Below are positions 9,172-18,575 of a DNA stretch of 64,000 bases, in pieces. How positions within the stretch are numbered: the stretch's first letter is position 1; every line of letters starts with the position of its first letter. The position numbers and the translations under genes are program-made. Origin of the DNA: Eisenbergiella porci. Its GTDB lineage: Bacteria; Bacillota; Clostridia; Lachnospirales; Lachnospiraceae. Where the stretch lies: assembly GCF_009696275.1 (NCBI RefSeq), contig NZ_VUMI01000013.1, forward strand, positions 57,975 to 121,974. Reading direction: 5' to 3'. The notes under the pieces were generated by a model that saw nothing but the letters and a program-made list of their open reading frames with translations, was not told where the DNA came from and did not search any database.

Positions 9172-10131
9172 CTATTTACAGTATCCGGTCTCCAAATCCA
9201 CCACGTTGCGCAGCGGTTCCCCTGCCTGAAAGCGCTTCAGGTTTTCCGCGAATATTTCCGCGATCTGCTGCAGCGTTTCCGGCAGCGCATAGCCGCCTGA
9301 GATATGGGGTGTTATGATAGCATTCGGAGCCTTCCAGAGAGGGTGGTCCGCAGGCAGAGGCTCCGGATCGGTAACATCCAGTGCGGCTCCGGCAATTTTC
9401 CCGGCATACAGCGCGTCGCTGAGGGCATCCGTATCCACAGCCGTTCCTCTTCCCACGTTCAGTACAATGGCGTTGGGGGAAAGGAGGGAAATCCGTTCCC
9501 GGTTCAGCGTATGGTAGGTGGATGGATTCCCGGGAAGGCTGAGCGCCACCACATCCGCGCGGGGGAGAAGGGAATCCAGTTCCTCCATTCCGTAAAGCCC
9601 GTCAACACAGTCCGGCTTTTCTCCCACACGGCGTTTTACGCCTATGGTTGTGCAGCCAAGGGCCTTCATTTTGGAAGCGAAGCAGGTTCCGATATCTCCC
9701 AGTCCTATCACAAGCACCGTGGTTCCCTGGATGACGCCCACATGCCCTTCGCTCTTCCATTGGCGCCGGAGCTGGTTGGCGTAGTACAGGTTCAGCTTCT
9801 TGCGGAGCATAAAAAGGCAGGCCAGCATATGCTCGGAGATTGCCAGGCCATATGCCCCTGTGGCATTGGTGAGGACCGCCCCCTGAGGCAGCCTTCCCGG
9901 CACGCAATAGCCTTCGGTCCCCGCATTATTCAGCTGTATCCATTTCAGGTGTTCTGTTTTTTCCAGCTGTCCGGGGCTTTCAAGGTTCCCCAGAAGAACG
10001 TCCGCTTCCCTGAGAAGTTCCTCAGTCATATCACTTTTCAGGCAGAAAATAACGTCCTCCGGCCTTTCGGCTGCGGAGAGAATCAGGGCTTTTTGTTCCT
10101 CCGTAAAAGGAGGGGTCACTACAATTTTCAT
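9172..10131 (-). CDS. D-2-hydroxyacid dehydrogenase family protein
   Basis: NAD(P)-dependent reduction of a 2-keto acid or oxidation of a D-2-hydroxyacid, cytoplasmic. 319 residues, usual length. The Rossmann motif GLGDIG lies near residue 142. The catalytic trio is represented by Arg in NVGRGTAVD, Glu in DVTDPEPLP and His in ITPHISGG. Its start overlaps the rpe stop by four bases (ATGA), so translation is coupled to the pentose phosphate gene upstream. The position hints at a sugar-acid or phosphoglycerate-like substrate, but the specificity cannot be read from the sequence. Confidence 0.88.
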   Translation of the reverse strand: MKIVVTPPFTEEQKALILSAAERPEDVIFCLKSDMTEELLREADVLLGNLESPGQLEKTEHLKWIQLNNAGTEGYCVPGRLPQGAVLTNATGAYGLAISEHMLACLFMLRKKLNLYYANQLRRQWKSEGHVGVIQGTTVLVIGLGDIGTCFASKMKALGCTTIGVKRRVGEKPDCVDGLYGMEELDSLLPRADVVALSLPGNPSTYHTLNRERISLLSPNAIVLNVGRGTAVDTDALSDALYAGKIAGAALDVTDPEPLPADHPLWKAPNAIITPHISGGYALPETLQQIAEIFAENLKRFQAGEPLRNVVDLETGYCK

Positions 10132-10802
10132 GCCTGGCCTCCTTTTTCACAGCTTTTCAGCGTTTCCAGCATGCCCTTTACGTTATCTGTCCGGTTTCCG
10201 TTGAAAATGGCAGAACCGGCCACTATGACATTGGCTCCTGCTTCCAGGACCACATTGACATTGTCCCTGGTGATGCCGCCGTCCACTTCGATGTCCACAT
10301 CCGCATGCTTTTCCTGGATGAGTCTGCGGGCCTCGCGGATCCTGGCCGTGGAGGCCGGCAGATATTTCTGGCCGCCAAAACCCGGCTCCACCGTCATGAC
10401 AAGAAGCAGGTCTATTTTATCCAGATATTTTTCTATTGCCTGAATGGGTGTGGAGGGCTTTAAGGAGATGCCGGCTTTACGTCCCAGGCTGTGTATCCAG
10501 TCCAGGGTTTCCTCCACATCGCTGCAGGCTTCCAGATGAACCGTAATGATATCTGCCCCGCTTTTGGCAAAATCCGCCACATAACGGATAGGCTCTTCCA
10601 CCATCAGATGCACATCAAAAACCATATCCGTCACCTTTCTCAGGGAGGAAATCACGCACAGGCCAAAAGAAAGGGATGGCACAAACATACCGTCCATCAC
10701 ATCAATATGAAGGTACTGTGCGCCAGCCTCCTCTACCAGTTTAATTTCTTCTCCCAATCTGGCGCAGTCAGCGGCCAGGATTGATGGTGATAAAATATTC
10801 AT
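10128..10802 (-). CDS. rpe: Ribulose-phosphate 3-epimerase
   Basis: Interconverts ribulose-5-phosphate and xylulose-5-phosphate in the pentose phosphate pathway. 224 residues, full length. The TIM-barrel signatures are present: LSPSILAADCARLG at the N-terminus, the metal ligands in HIDVMDGMFVPS, the HLM motif, VEPGFGGQ, and EVDGGI near the C-terminus. It lies downstream of the two transketolase genes and upstream of the hydroxyacid dehydrogenase on the same strand. A GC-rich hairpin between tktC and rpe may partly terminate the upstream transcript. Confidence 0.96.
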   Translation of the reverse strand: MNILSPSILAADCARLGEEIKLVEEAGAQYLHIDVMDGMFVPSLSFGLCVISSLRKVTDMVFDVHLMVEEPIRYVADFAKSGADIITVHLEACSDVEETLDWIHSLGRKAGISLKPSTPIQAIEKYLDKIDLLLVMTVEPGFGGQKYLPASTARIREARRLIQEKHADVDIEVDGGITRDNVNVVLEAGANVIVAGSAIFNGNRTDNVKGMLETLKSCEKGGQA

Positions 10803-10873
10803 ATTTTTTCCTTTTCCTCTTCAGGCATCCGGAGAGCCCGCCGTCATCGTCATGCGGCAGTTCCGGAGGGGTG

Positions 10874-10911
10874 CCTGTAAAAACAGGCGGCCGGCCCCGA
10901 CCGGGGCCGGC
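10874..10911 (-). terminator. GC-rich terminator after the transketolase genes
   Basis: On the minus strand, GCCGGCCCC GGTC GGGGCCGGC is followed by CGCCTGTTTTT. Whether it is complete or lets some transcription pass into rpe is unknown. Confidence 0.65.
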
Positions 10912-10928
10912 TCTTATCACTGCCGTTT

Positions 10929-11885
10929 TTATTTTACAAATTCTTTTACTTTACTGTAAATTCCGTCTGCATCCAGGCCGTATTTTGCAACGAGGGCGCC
11001 TGCGGATCCGGATTCACCAAAAATGTCGTTCATTCCGATCCTGCATACCGGAGTGGGGGCCTTTTCGGACAGGGCTTCGCTTACGGCGCCGCCCAGGCCG
11101 CCGATGATGGAATGCTCTTCTGCGGTAACCACTTTTCCGGTTTTCTTTGCGGATTTGATAATCAGCTCTTCATCCAGGGGTTTGATGGTATGGATGTTGA
11201 TAACTTCGGCATTGATGCCGTCTTCAGCGAGCTTTTCAGCCGCTTCCAGCGCTGCGGATACGCAGATGCCTGTTGCTACGATGGTAACATCCGTCCCTTC
11301 CCGAAGGAGAACGCCTTTTCCGATTTCGAATTTATAGTCTTCCCTGTCATTGATAACCGGCACTGCGGCACGGCCGAAACGCAGGTATACGGGGCCTACG
11401 TATTCAATGGCAGCCTGTACGGCAGCCCTGGCTTCCACAGCATCGCTGGGATTGATTACCACCATGCCGGGGATAACACGCATGAGGGCGATATCCTCCA
11501 GGCACTGATGGGATGCGCCGTCTTCCCCTACGGTGATGCCGGCATGGGTTGCGCCGATTTTCACGTTCAGATGGGGATAGCCGATGGAGTTGCGGACCTG
11601 CTCATAAGCGCGGCCTGCCGCGAACATAGCAAAGGAGCTGGCAAAGGGGATTTTCCCTACGGTGGAAAGTCCTGCCGCAATGCCCATCATGTCACATTCT
11701 GCGATACCGCAGTCAATATGGCGTTCGGGGAACGCCTTCTGGAAGGTATTGGTCTTGGTGGCATTTGCCAGGTCGGCATCCAGAACCACCAGGTTGGGAT
11801 ACTGTGCGCCGAATTCAGCAAGTGCCTTTCCGTAAGCTTCTCTGGTTGCAATTTTCTGAACCGTCTTGTTGTTTACTTCTGACAT
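10929..11885 (-). CDS. Transketolase, C-terminal subunit
   Basis: The pyrimidine-binding and C-terminal domains of a split transketolase, 318 residues. Transketolase moves two-carbon ketol units between xylulose-5-phosphate and aldose phosphates using thiamine diphosphate. Visible features include the catalytic Glu region DCGIAECDMMGIAAG, the GASHQ motif in the Pyr domain, and a C-terminal transketolase_C domain (from about residue 190, GKGVLLREGTDVTIV). It overlaps the N-terminal subunit gene by 13 bases, so both halves are made together and should form one enzyme. Split transketolases are common in Firmicutes. Confidence 0.95.
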   Translation of the reverse strand: MSEVNNKTVQKIATREAYGKALAEFGAQYPNLVVLDADLANATKTNTFQKAFPERHIDCGIAECDMMGIAAGLSTVGKIPFASSFAMFAAGRAYEQVRNSIGYPHLNVKIGATHAGITVGEDGASHQCLEDIALMRVIPGMVVINPSDAVEARAAVQAAIEYVGPVYLRFGRAAVPVINDREDYKFEIGKGVLLREGTDVTIVATGICVSAALEAAEKLAEDGINAEVINIHTIKPLDEELIIKSAKKTGKVVTAEEHSIIGGLGGAVSEALSEKAPTPVCRIGMNDIFGESGSAGALVAKYGLDADGIYSKVKEFVK

Positions 11886-12709
11886 AATGCTTCACCTACT
11901 TTCTCCAAATCTGCCATTGCCACTGCATACTGCTCATCGTTGGGCGCGGTTCCGTGCCATGCCACATTTCCTTCCATGAAGGAAACGCCTTTTCCTTTCA
12001 GGCTGTGTGCGATGATTGCGGTAGGCATGCCCTTGGTTTCCTTCGCTTCCTTGAAGGCCGCGCGGATTTCATCAAAATTATGGGCATCAATGTTGATTAC
12101 ATGGAAGTTGAATGCTTCGAATTTCTTATCAATAGGATAAGGGGAGCATACCTGGTCGATAGGTCCGTCGATCTGCAGGCCGTTGTTGTCAACGATAACC
12201 ACAAGGTTGTCCAGCTTGTGGAAGCCGGCAAACATGGCTGCTTCCCAGACCTGTCCTTCTTCGATCTCTCCGTCTCCCAGGAGCGTATATACGCGGTAAT
12301 CCTTATTGTCCAGCTTTCCGCCCAGAGCCATGCCGGCAGCTGCGGAGATGCCCTGTCCCAGGGAGCCTGTGGACATGTCAACGCCGGGGATGTACTGCAT
12401 GGAAGGGTGTCCCTGCAGGTAGGAGCCGAGTTTACGTAAGGTAACAAGATCTTCCACCGGGAAAAAGCCTCTGTGGGCCAGGGTGGAATATAATCCGGGG
12501 GCTGTGTGTCCTTTGGAAAGAACGAAGCGGTCCCTGTCCGGTTTATCGGGGTTCTCCGGATCGATGTTGAGTTCTTCAAAGTAGAGATAGGTGAAAATAT
12601 CTGCTGCGGAAAGGGATCCGCCGGGATGTCCGGCTTTGGCGCTGTGAACTGCTGTTACAATGCCTTTGCGGATCTCGTTCGCCATTTTTGCGAGTTCAAG
12701 ATTTTCCAT
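11873..12709 (-). CDS. Transketolase, N-terminal (TPP-binding) subunit
   Basis: The diphosphate-binding domain of the split transketolase, 278 residues. The TPP motif is clear: LLGDGEIEEGQ followed about 25 residues later by VIVDNNGLQ. SKGHTAPGLY and GSLGQGIS are the conserved substrate/TPP-binding histidine and glycine regions. It precedes and overlaps the C-terminal subunit gene. It lies downstream of the ara genes across a 404-base gap that contains a long hairpin, so it may be transcribed from its own promoter in that gap. Confidence 0.95.
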   Translation of the reverse strand: MENLELAKMANEIRKGIVTAVHSAKAGHPGGSLSAADIFTYLYFEELNIDPENPDKPDRDRFVLSKGHTAPGLYSTLAHRGFFPVEDLVTLRKLGSYLQGHPSMQYIPGVDMSTGSLGQGISAAAGMALGGKLDNKDYRVYTLLGDGEIEEGQVWEAAMFAGFHKLDNLVVIVDNNGLQIDGPIDQVCSPYPIDKKFEAFNFHVINIDAHNFDEIRAAFKEAKETKGMPTAIIAHSLKGKGVSFMEGNVAWHGTAPNDEQYAVAMADLEKVGEALCQK

Positions 12710-13113
12710 GAATATTTTTCCTCCATTGGGTTTGAATTGGTGGATTGACGGTAACTGTTGGGGTGGAGCCCGATGGGTAAATAATCCAGGGGGCTTGGGT
12801 TACCGTGGGTGGTGATTGTTGTTGGGTGGCCAGGGGGGGAGCAAGGGAGGACTTAAGGACTTTAGGGAGCGCCGGCGCCGGGGTGGTGGCGGGAGGGCGG
12901 AGCTTCAAGTCCTGCGGTCTTTCAGCTGCCTTGGTGTCGGGGTGGCGGCACCGGACGGCAGAACCTCAAGACCTCCGGTCTTTCGGTCGCTTTGCTCGCC
13001 GGATAGGTTTGAAAGGTCTGGCCGGGGAAAGCAGAAAGGTGGGGCGTTTTTCTGTTTTCCCCGGCCAGGCCTTCCAAACCTGTCCGGTTCTGCCTGGTCA
13101 CGAATATGATACC
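12710..13113. other. Intergenic region between araD and transketolase
   Basis: 404 bases with no convincing gene. The plus strand is strikingly G-rich (runs such as GGGGTGG and CAGGGGGGGAG). The araD-proximal half is occupied by a direct repeat and a 39-bp-arm hairpin (listed separately). Confidence 0.6.
12903..13094. repeat. Direct repeat plus long imperfect hairpin
   Basis: A direct repeat of about 28 bases occurs at 12903-12931 and 12963-12990 (shared core CTTTC after CGGT, with TCAAG before it). An inverted repeat has arms 12999-13037 and 13049-13087, 39 bases each with four mismatches, around an 11-base loop. It is flanked by GGCAGAACC (12957) and GGTTCTGCC (13086). Read as plus-strand RNA, three of the four mismatches are G-U pairs; read as minus-strand RNA only one is. 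Confidence 0.75.
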
Positions 13114-13818
13114 CTATTTACCCCCATTTTGTCCATAGTAAGCGTTGGCTCCGTGTTTTCTGTAGTAGTGTTTGTCCTGGAGCTCCTGGGGGGCGGGTTG
13201 GATTCTGGGGTTGATGGTTTCTGCGCGGTAGGCCATTTTGGCTACTTCTTCGAGTACTACTGCATTGTGGACGGCTTCGTGGGCGTCTTTTCCCCAGGCG
13301 AAGGGGCCGTGGTTTTTGCAGAGTACTGCGGGTACGGCTTTGGGGTCTTTGTTCATGGCTTTGAATTCATTTACGATGAGGTGTCCGGTATTTTCTTCGT
13401 AGGCCTCTTCGATTTCTGCTTTGGTCAGGCAGCGCAGGCAGGGTACTTCGCCGTAAATGTAGTCTGCATGGGTGGTTCCGTAGCAGGGGATTCCTCTTCC
13501 TGCCTGGGCCCAGCTGGTGGCATAGGAGGAGTGGGTGTGGACGATTCCGCCTATTTCAGGGAATGCTTTGTAAAGCTCTACGTGGGTTGCGGTGTCGGAG
13601 GAGGGGTTGTATTTTCCTTCTACCTTATTTCCGTTCAGATCCACGATTACCATATCCTCAGGGGTAAGCTTGTCATAATCAACGCCGCTGGGTTTGATGG
13701 CAAACAGGCCGCTTTCCCTGTCGATTTCACTCACATTTCCCCAGGTAAAGGTAACAAGGCCATATTTGGGAAGAAGCATATTGGCTTCATATACTCTTTG
13801 TTTCAGTTCTTCTAACAT
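13114..13818 (-). CDS. araD: L-ribulose-5-phosphate 4-epimerase
   Basis: Converts L-ribulose-5-phosphate to D-xylulose-5-phosphate, the last dedicated step of L-arabinose catabolism. 234 residues, full length for this class II aldolase-fold enzyme. The zinc histidines sit in VHTHSSYA and the further His in the C-terminal half. TFTWGNVS and [10 protein letters not shown] form the substrate site. The start has AAAGGATG upstream. Third gene of araA-araB-araD on the minus strand. Confidence 0.96.
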   Translation of the reverse strand: MLEELKQRVYEANMLLPKYGLVTFTWGNVSEIDRESGLFAIKPSGVDYDKLTPEDMVIVDLNGNKVEGKYNPSSDTATHVELYKAFPEIGGIVHTHSSYATSWAQAGRGIPCYGTTHADYIYGEVPCLRCLTKAEIEEAYEENTGHLIVNEFKAMNKDPKAVPAVLCKNHGPFAWGKDAHEAVHNAVVLEEVAKMAYRAETINPRIQPAPQELQDKHYYRKHGANAYYGQNGGK

Positions 13819-13899
13819 TTATTTCATCCTTTCTGCCCCCCGAAGGGGGCATTTTGCCGGGTTCTATTATTTTTTTAAAACTTCGAGTATAGCTTTGCA

Positions 13900-15501
13900 T
13901 TAAATCAATGATTCCACTGCCGCCTTTTCAATGGGAAGCCCTTTGGTGTAGCGTTCAACGAACCTGTTGAAGCCTTCCACATCCGTGCTGTCCGGCTCCA
14001 GGGTAACGCCTTCCTGTCCTGCAAATACATCGCGTTCCAGGAACTGCGCAAGGCTTTCGCCGTCCTTTTTATTTTTCATGTAGGAAGCAAGAAGGGCAAT
14101 TCCCCACGCGCCGCCTTCTCCTGCGGTCTCCATGACGGTAACCGGGGCGTTTACGGCCGCAGCCATAATCCTCTGTCCTACTTCCTTGGTCTTGAACAGG
14201 CCGCCGTGTCCCATCATTCTGTCAATCTGCACATTTTCTTCCTTCAGCAGGATATCAAGCCCTGTTTTCAGTGCGCCCAGCGCGGTGAAAAGATGTACGC
14301 GCATGAAGTTCGCAAGGTTGAAATTGCTTTCAGGATTCCTTACAAACAGCGGACGTCCCTCTTCAAAGCCGGTGATATGCTCGCCTGAAAAATAATTGTA
14401 TGCCAGCAGGCCGCCGCAGTCCGGATCGCCTTCCAGAGCTTTTCTGTACAGGGTTCCGAACAGCTCATTTTTATCCACCTTCATGCCGAAGGCCTGGGTA
14501 AATTCCTCAAACAGGTCAATCCATGCATTCAGGTCAGAGGTACAGTTATTGCAGTGGACCATAGCCACAGCGCTTCCGTCAGGCGTTGTTACCATATCGA
14601 TTTCCGGATGTACCTTTTCTAGCGCTTTTTCCAGCACTACCATGGCAAACACGCTGGTGCCTGCGGACACGTTGCCGGTACGCTGCGCCACGCTGTTGGT
14701 AGCCACCATCCCGGTTCCCGCATCTCCCTCCGGAGGGCAGACAGGAATTCCGGCTTCCAGCTCTCCTGAAGTATCAAGAAGACGTGCGCCCTCCTCCGTC
14801 AGGCAGCCGGCGTTATCGCCTGCCAGCAGAATTTCAGGCAGGATGTCTTCCAGCTTCCAGGGGAAGCCTTCCGGTGCAATCAGCTCATTAAAGGCATCAA
14901 CCATACGCCTGCTGTACTGCTTCGTTTCAGGATCCACAGGCAGCATGCCGGCCGCTTCGCCGATGCCCAGCACCTTTTTCCCGGTGAGCTTCCAGTGCAC
15001 ATAACCCTCCAGCGTGGTCAGATAGCTGATATCCTTTACATGCTCCTCCTTATTCAGAATCGCCTGGTACAGATGGGCGATGCTCCATCTCTGGGGAATA
15101 TTGAATTCAAACAGCTCTGTCAGCTTTACGGAAGCCTCCTCCGTAATGGTATTTCTCCATGTACGGAAGGACACCATCAGCTCTCCCGCCTCATTAAAGG
15201 CCATGTAGCCATGCATCATGGCGCTGAAGCCCAACGCTCCTACTTTGGTAAGGGTAACCCCGTATTTTTCTTTTACATCCTCAGCCATCTTCCGGTAGCT
15301 GTCCTGCAGGCCGCCCCAGATATCCTCCAGGCTGTAGGTCCAGATATTATTCTCATAACGGTTTTCCCATTCGTGGTTCCCCGCCGCAATCGGCGCATTA
15401 TCCCCTCCGATCAGGACCGCCTTGATTCTGGTGGAGCCAAATTCGATTCCCAGTGTAGTTTTTCCATTCAGAATCGCTTCTTTTACTTCTGAAACACCCA
15501 T
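13900..15501 (-). CDS. araB: FGGY-family ribulokinase-type sugar kinase
   Basis: Phosphorylates L-ribulose to L-ribulose-5-phosphate with ATP. 533 residues. The N-terminal ATPase motif is [14 protein letters not shown], and the C-terminal FGGY nucleotide site contains [10 protein letters not shown] and [15 protein letters not shown]. The sequence is of the clostridial type, rather distant from enterobacterial AraB; position between araA and araD supports ribulose as substrate. AGGAGG lies before the start. It begins 24 bases after the araA stop, as in one operon. Confidence 0.92.
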   Translation of the reverse strand: MGVSEVKEAILNGKTTLGIEFGSTRIKAVLIGGDNAPIAAGNHEWENRYENNIWTYSLEDIWGGLQDSYRKMAEDVKEKYGVTLTKVGALGFSAMMHGYMAFNEAGELMVSFRTWRNTITEEASVKLTELFEFNIPQRWSIAHLYQAILNKEEHVKDISYLTTLEGYVHWKLTGKKVLGIGEAAGMLPVDPETKQYSRRMVDAFNELIAPEGFPWKLEDILPEILLAGDNAGCLTEEGARLLDTSGELEAGIPVCPPEGDAGTGMVATNSVAQRTGNVSAGTSVFAMVVLEKALEKVHPEIDMVTTPDGSAVAMVHCNNCTSDLNAWIDLFEEFTQAFGMKVDKNELFGTLYRKALEGDPDCGGLLAYNYFSGEHITGFEEGRPLFVRNPESNFNLANFMRVHLFTALGALKTGLDILLKEENVQIDRMMGHGGLFKTKEVGQRIMAAAVNAPVTVMETAGEGGAWGIALLASYMKNKKDGESLAQFLERDVFAGQEGVTLEPDSTDVEGFNRFVERYTKGLPIEKAAVESLI

Positions 15502-15524
15502 AATTACTTACCTCCTGTAAATTT

Positions 15525-17021
15525 TTATCTGTAATAAACGGAATTCCATCTCAGTTCATTCTTGAAATTCCTGATGGTGGTATCCTTATCGATGACAACG
15601 CTCTCAATGCCCATAGCCGCAGCCCAGTCAACCATCTGATCTATGCTCAGGTCATAGGAAAATGCGGTATGATGTGCGCCGCCGGCCAGAATCCATGCTT
15701 CAGCCCCTACCTCAAGGCTGGGCTGAGGCGTCCAGAATGCAGTGGCAACGGGAAGCTTGGGCATTTCCTTCTCACACTTTTTGCAGTCAACCGCATTGAT
15801 GATCAGACGGAAACGATATCCCAGATCCACAAGAGAGGTAGCCACAGCAGGGCCGGTCTTGGAGGTGAATACCAGACGCGCGGGATCCTCACGGTTTCCC
15901 ATGCTCAGAGGCTGCACCTTAATGGAAATGGGCCCCTCCGCGATGGTCGGGCATACCTCAAGCATATGCGCCTGCAGAATCCCTTCCTTTCCCGGAACCA
16001 GGTTATATGTATAATCCTCCATAAAGGAAGTACCCTTGGCATTCGGAACCCCTGCGGTCATTATCTTCATCAGACGAACCATAGCTGCTGTTTTCCAGTC
16101 GCCTTCCCCGCCGAAGCCGTAGCCCTTTTCCATCAGCCTCTGAATTGCCAGCCCCGGAAGCTGCTTCAGTCCGCCCAGCATACCGAAATGCGTAACGATT
16201 GCCTGGTAATTGCCGTCCTCAAGGAATTTTTCCAGACCGATTTCAATCCTGGCCTGGGCCGCCACATGGGCGCGGAACTCCCCAGGATCCCTTCCCTCAA
16301 GCAGAATCTGATACTTGCTGTAATACTCCTCAACAAGCGCATCCACATCCGCCTGTGCCACAGCGTCCACATACTCCACCGCGTCATTGACACAATAATG
16401 ATCGATTTCCCAGCCGAATTTTACCTCAGCCTCCACCTTATCGCCTTCTGTAACGGCAACATTGTTCATGTTATCCCCGATACGGCAAACTCTGATATGG
16501 GAAGACTCCATAATGCCCACTGCAGTTCTCATCCAGCTTCCCAGCTTATCCTGCACACCGGCATTTGCCCAATGCCCTACAATAATCTTACGCTCAATTC
16601 CCATACGGCTTACGATATGGCCATATTCCCTGTCACCATGCGCAGACTGATTCTCATTCATGAAATCCATATCAATGCTGTCATAAGGAATTTCCTCATT
16701 GAACTGCGTATGCAGATGACAAAGCGGCTTACGATACTCCTTCAGCCCCAGAATCCACATTTTCGCCGGGGAAAACGTATGCATCCAGGTGATAACACCA
16801 GCGCACTCCTCATCCTCATTTGCCGCATTAAGGGTTCTCCTGATGGTTGCCGGATCAATCAGCGTAGGCTTCAGAACCACTTCAAAGGGAAGCCTTCCCG
16901 AAGCGTTCAGCACCTCCACGATCTTCGCGGAATGCTCCGCCACCTTCCTCAGACACTCATCCCCGTACAAATCCTGGGAACCTGTACAAAACCAGAATTT
17001 GTAGTCTCTTCCTGTTTTCAT
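15525..17021 (-). CDS. araA: L-arabinose isomerase
   Basis: Isomerises L-arabinose to L-ribulose in the cytoplasm, with a divalent metal. 498 residues, full family length. FWFCTGSQDLYG at the N-terminus, GVITWMHTFSPAKMWI, the FGGEGDWKTAA motif with a catalytic Glu, and the metal His in GGAHHTAFS are all present. AGGAGG precedes the ATG. It is the first structural gene of the arabinose block, 127 bases downstream of araR on the same strand. That gap shows no clear operator, so it may be read from the araR promoter region. Confidence 0.97.
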   Translation of the reverse strand: MKTGRDYKFWFCTGSQDLYGDECLRKVAEHSAKIVEVLNASGRLPFEVVLKPTLIDPATIRRTLNAANEDEECAGVITWMHTFSPAKMWILGLKEYRKPLCHLHTQFNEEIPYDSIDMDFMNENQSAHGDREYGHIVSRMGIERKIIVGHWANAGVQDKLGSWMRTAVGIMESSHIRVCRIGDNMNNVAVTEGDKVEAEVKFGWEIDHYCVNDAVEYVDAVAQADVDALVEEYYSKYQILLEGRDPGEFRAHVAAQARIEIGLEKFLEDGNYQAIVTHFGMLGGLKQLPGLAIQRLMEKGYGFGGEGDWKTAAMVRLMKIMTAGVPNAKGTSFMEDYTYNLVPGKEGILQAHMLEVCPTIAEGPISIKVQPLSMGNREDPARLVFTSKTGPAVATSLVDLGYRFRLIINAVDCKKCEKEMPKLPVATAFWTPQPSLEVGAEAWILAGGAHHTAFSYDLSIDQMVDWAAAMGIESVVIDKDTTIRNFKNELRWNSVYYR

Positions 17022-17147
17022 TTCACATATCCTCCTGAAAAATAATTTTTATATCTGAAGCAGCCGCCAAAACCCTTCACAGCCGCTTTCTGAATATCAT
17101 TACAACTTAATCAAAACCGCCGCGCCGGCACCTCATACCCGGATCCC

Positions 17148-18239
17148 TCACGCCTTCGCCGGACCACTCACCGAATCCCGCTCCACGATTTCAGTCACAA
17201 ACTCAAAATTCCCGTCAAAGCTCCGGTTCCTCATCACAGCCAGCAGATTCTCCGCCGCCCTGGCCCCCAGCTTATCCGTAGGATGATGCACGCTCGTCAG
17301 CCTGGTATCCGCCAGCTCCGCCAGCTCAGAATCATCAATGCTAATCAGGGAAATATCCTCCGGCACCCGGATTCCTTCCTCCTTCAAAAGCACCTCCAGC
17401 TGAAAAGCAATCTTATCGTTATAACAAAACACAGCCGTACAATCACGGAAATTCCTCAAAATCCGCTCCCGGTAATCATGCAGATGCTGCTCCCCCTCCG
17501 TATCCAGCCACACAATCCCCGAATCCCCCGCCGGAATCCCACAACGCCTGCAGGTATCCAGGAACCCCGCGAACCTTAGATGCCCCTGCCCGTCATCAAA
17601 CTTCAACAACGCCCCAATCCGCCGATGCCCCGCATCAAACAGATACTTCACCGCCATCTCAGCCGCCAGCCTGTCATTCAACGTCACATGAGGCAGCTTC
17701 AGCTGCGGATAATAACTATTAATAAAAACAATCGGCACCTTCCTCTCCACCAGCCTCTCAATCAAAGACAGATTCGGATTCGGCAGCCCGCTCTTCGTCG
17801 CCTCCATAATAATCCCGGCCACATCATCCCTCGCCAGGATATCCTCAAGAATCGTCCTCTCCCGCTCCAACATATTATTTGTAAAAGCGATCTGAACCGA
17901 ATAACCCCTCTCAAACAAATAATTCTCAATCCCCTGAATCGTCCTGGGGAAAATATAACTATCCACATAAGTCGTCACAACAGCGATCCGCGTCTTATTC
18001 TCCAACGTAGCCATCCGGTCATCACAAACATAAGTCCCGCTCCCCTGCCGCCTGACAACGATCCCTTCCTCCTCCAGAACCCCAATCGCATGCCTCACCG
18101 TCTGCCTGCTCAACCCAAACAGCTCACTCAGCTCATTCTCCGAATTCAACCTCTCCCCCGGCCCCAATTCCTTCCTCTCAAGCCTCTCCTTCACCCAATC
18201 CACAATCTCCATATACCTGGGCTTCCCAACCATCTCCAT
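17148..18239 (-). CDS. araR: GntR/LacI-type arabinose repressor
   Basis: 363 residues. The N-terminal winged-helix GntR domain (residues about 8-75, with LSELFGLSRQTVRHAIGVLEEEG) is followed by a LacI/periplasmic-binding-type sensor domain ending in LTSVHHPTDKLG. This two-part design is that of Bacillus AraR, which releases DNA when L-arabinose binds. Its place directly before araA supports the name. Candidate operators with TTGTA half-sites lie upstream. Third-codon positions are strongly GC-rich compared with the neighbouring araA. Confidence 0.92.
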   Translation of the reverse strand: MEMVGKPRYMEIVDWVKERLERKELGPGERLNSENELSELFGLSRQTVRHAIGVLEEEGIVVRRQGSGTYVCDDRMATLENKTRIAVVTTYVDSYIFPRTIQGIENYLFERGYSVQIAFTNNMLERERTILEDILARDDVAGIIMEATKSGLPNPNLSLIERLVERKVPIVFINSYYPQLKLPHVTLNDRLAAEMAVKYLFDAGHRRIGALLKFDDGQGHLRFAGFLDTCRRCGIPAGDSGIVWLDTEGEQHLHDYRERILRNFRDCTAVFCYNDKIAFQLEVLLKEEGIRVPEDISLISIDDSELAELADTRLTSVHHPTDKLGARAAENLLAVMRNRSFDGNFEFVTEIVERDSVSGPAKA

Positions 18240-18275
18240 CCCCCCTTATTATCCCTATCATCTCAATCCGCACCA

Positions 18276-18306
18276 ACTTGTACACTCATATATACAACTT
18301 GTACAC
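18276..18306. promoter_or_regulatory. Candidate AraR operator (tandem half-sites)
   Basis: ACTTGTACAC occurs twice, at 18276 and 18297, exactly 21 bases apart, with TATACAA between them. Bacillus AraR binds ATTTGTACGTACAAAT-like sites. Position just before araR suggests autoregulation; this is inference from similarity of half-sites. Confidence 0.5.
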
Positions 18307-18524
18307 ATATCATCCCCCGCCAGCTTATCCCAAAAACCCCACCTCTGCCGATTCATAACACACCCAAGCCATTATCACTAATATACAAGCTATCCATCTC
18401 ACTTTTATGCACATTCACAGCCCTCTCAATTTCCGCACCAAAAAGACTGCCCATTAATTTCACTATATCCCAAACCCTCCCTCCTGTCAATAATGTATTC
18501 CATTTTTCAAATACCTTTATTACT

Positions 18525-18540
18525 ACTTGTATATATACAT
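18525..18540. promoter_or_regulatory. Second candidate AraR operator
   Basis: ACTTGTATATATACAT is a near-palindrome resembling the AraR consensus. It lies 285 bases upstream of araR and just outside the long inverted repeat. Confidence 0.4.
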
Positions 18541-18575
18541 ATTTTCTGCCCTACCTACGCCTGCCAATTCCCCCA

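Larger units (their letters stand above)
18240..18575. other. araR upstream region
   Basis: About 335 bases upstream of araR, AT-rich toward the palindrome side. It holds the candidate AraR sites (listed separately) and an extra AATATACAAGCT half-site near 18379. No gene is seen. Confidence 0.5.

Noticed and set aside
12805..13815. 336-codon plus-strand frame across the araD region
   Set aside because: Mostly antisense to araD and the G-rich gap; Gly/Val/Phe-rich translation with no domain.
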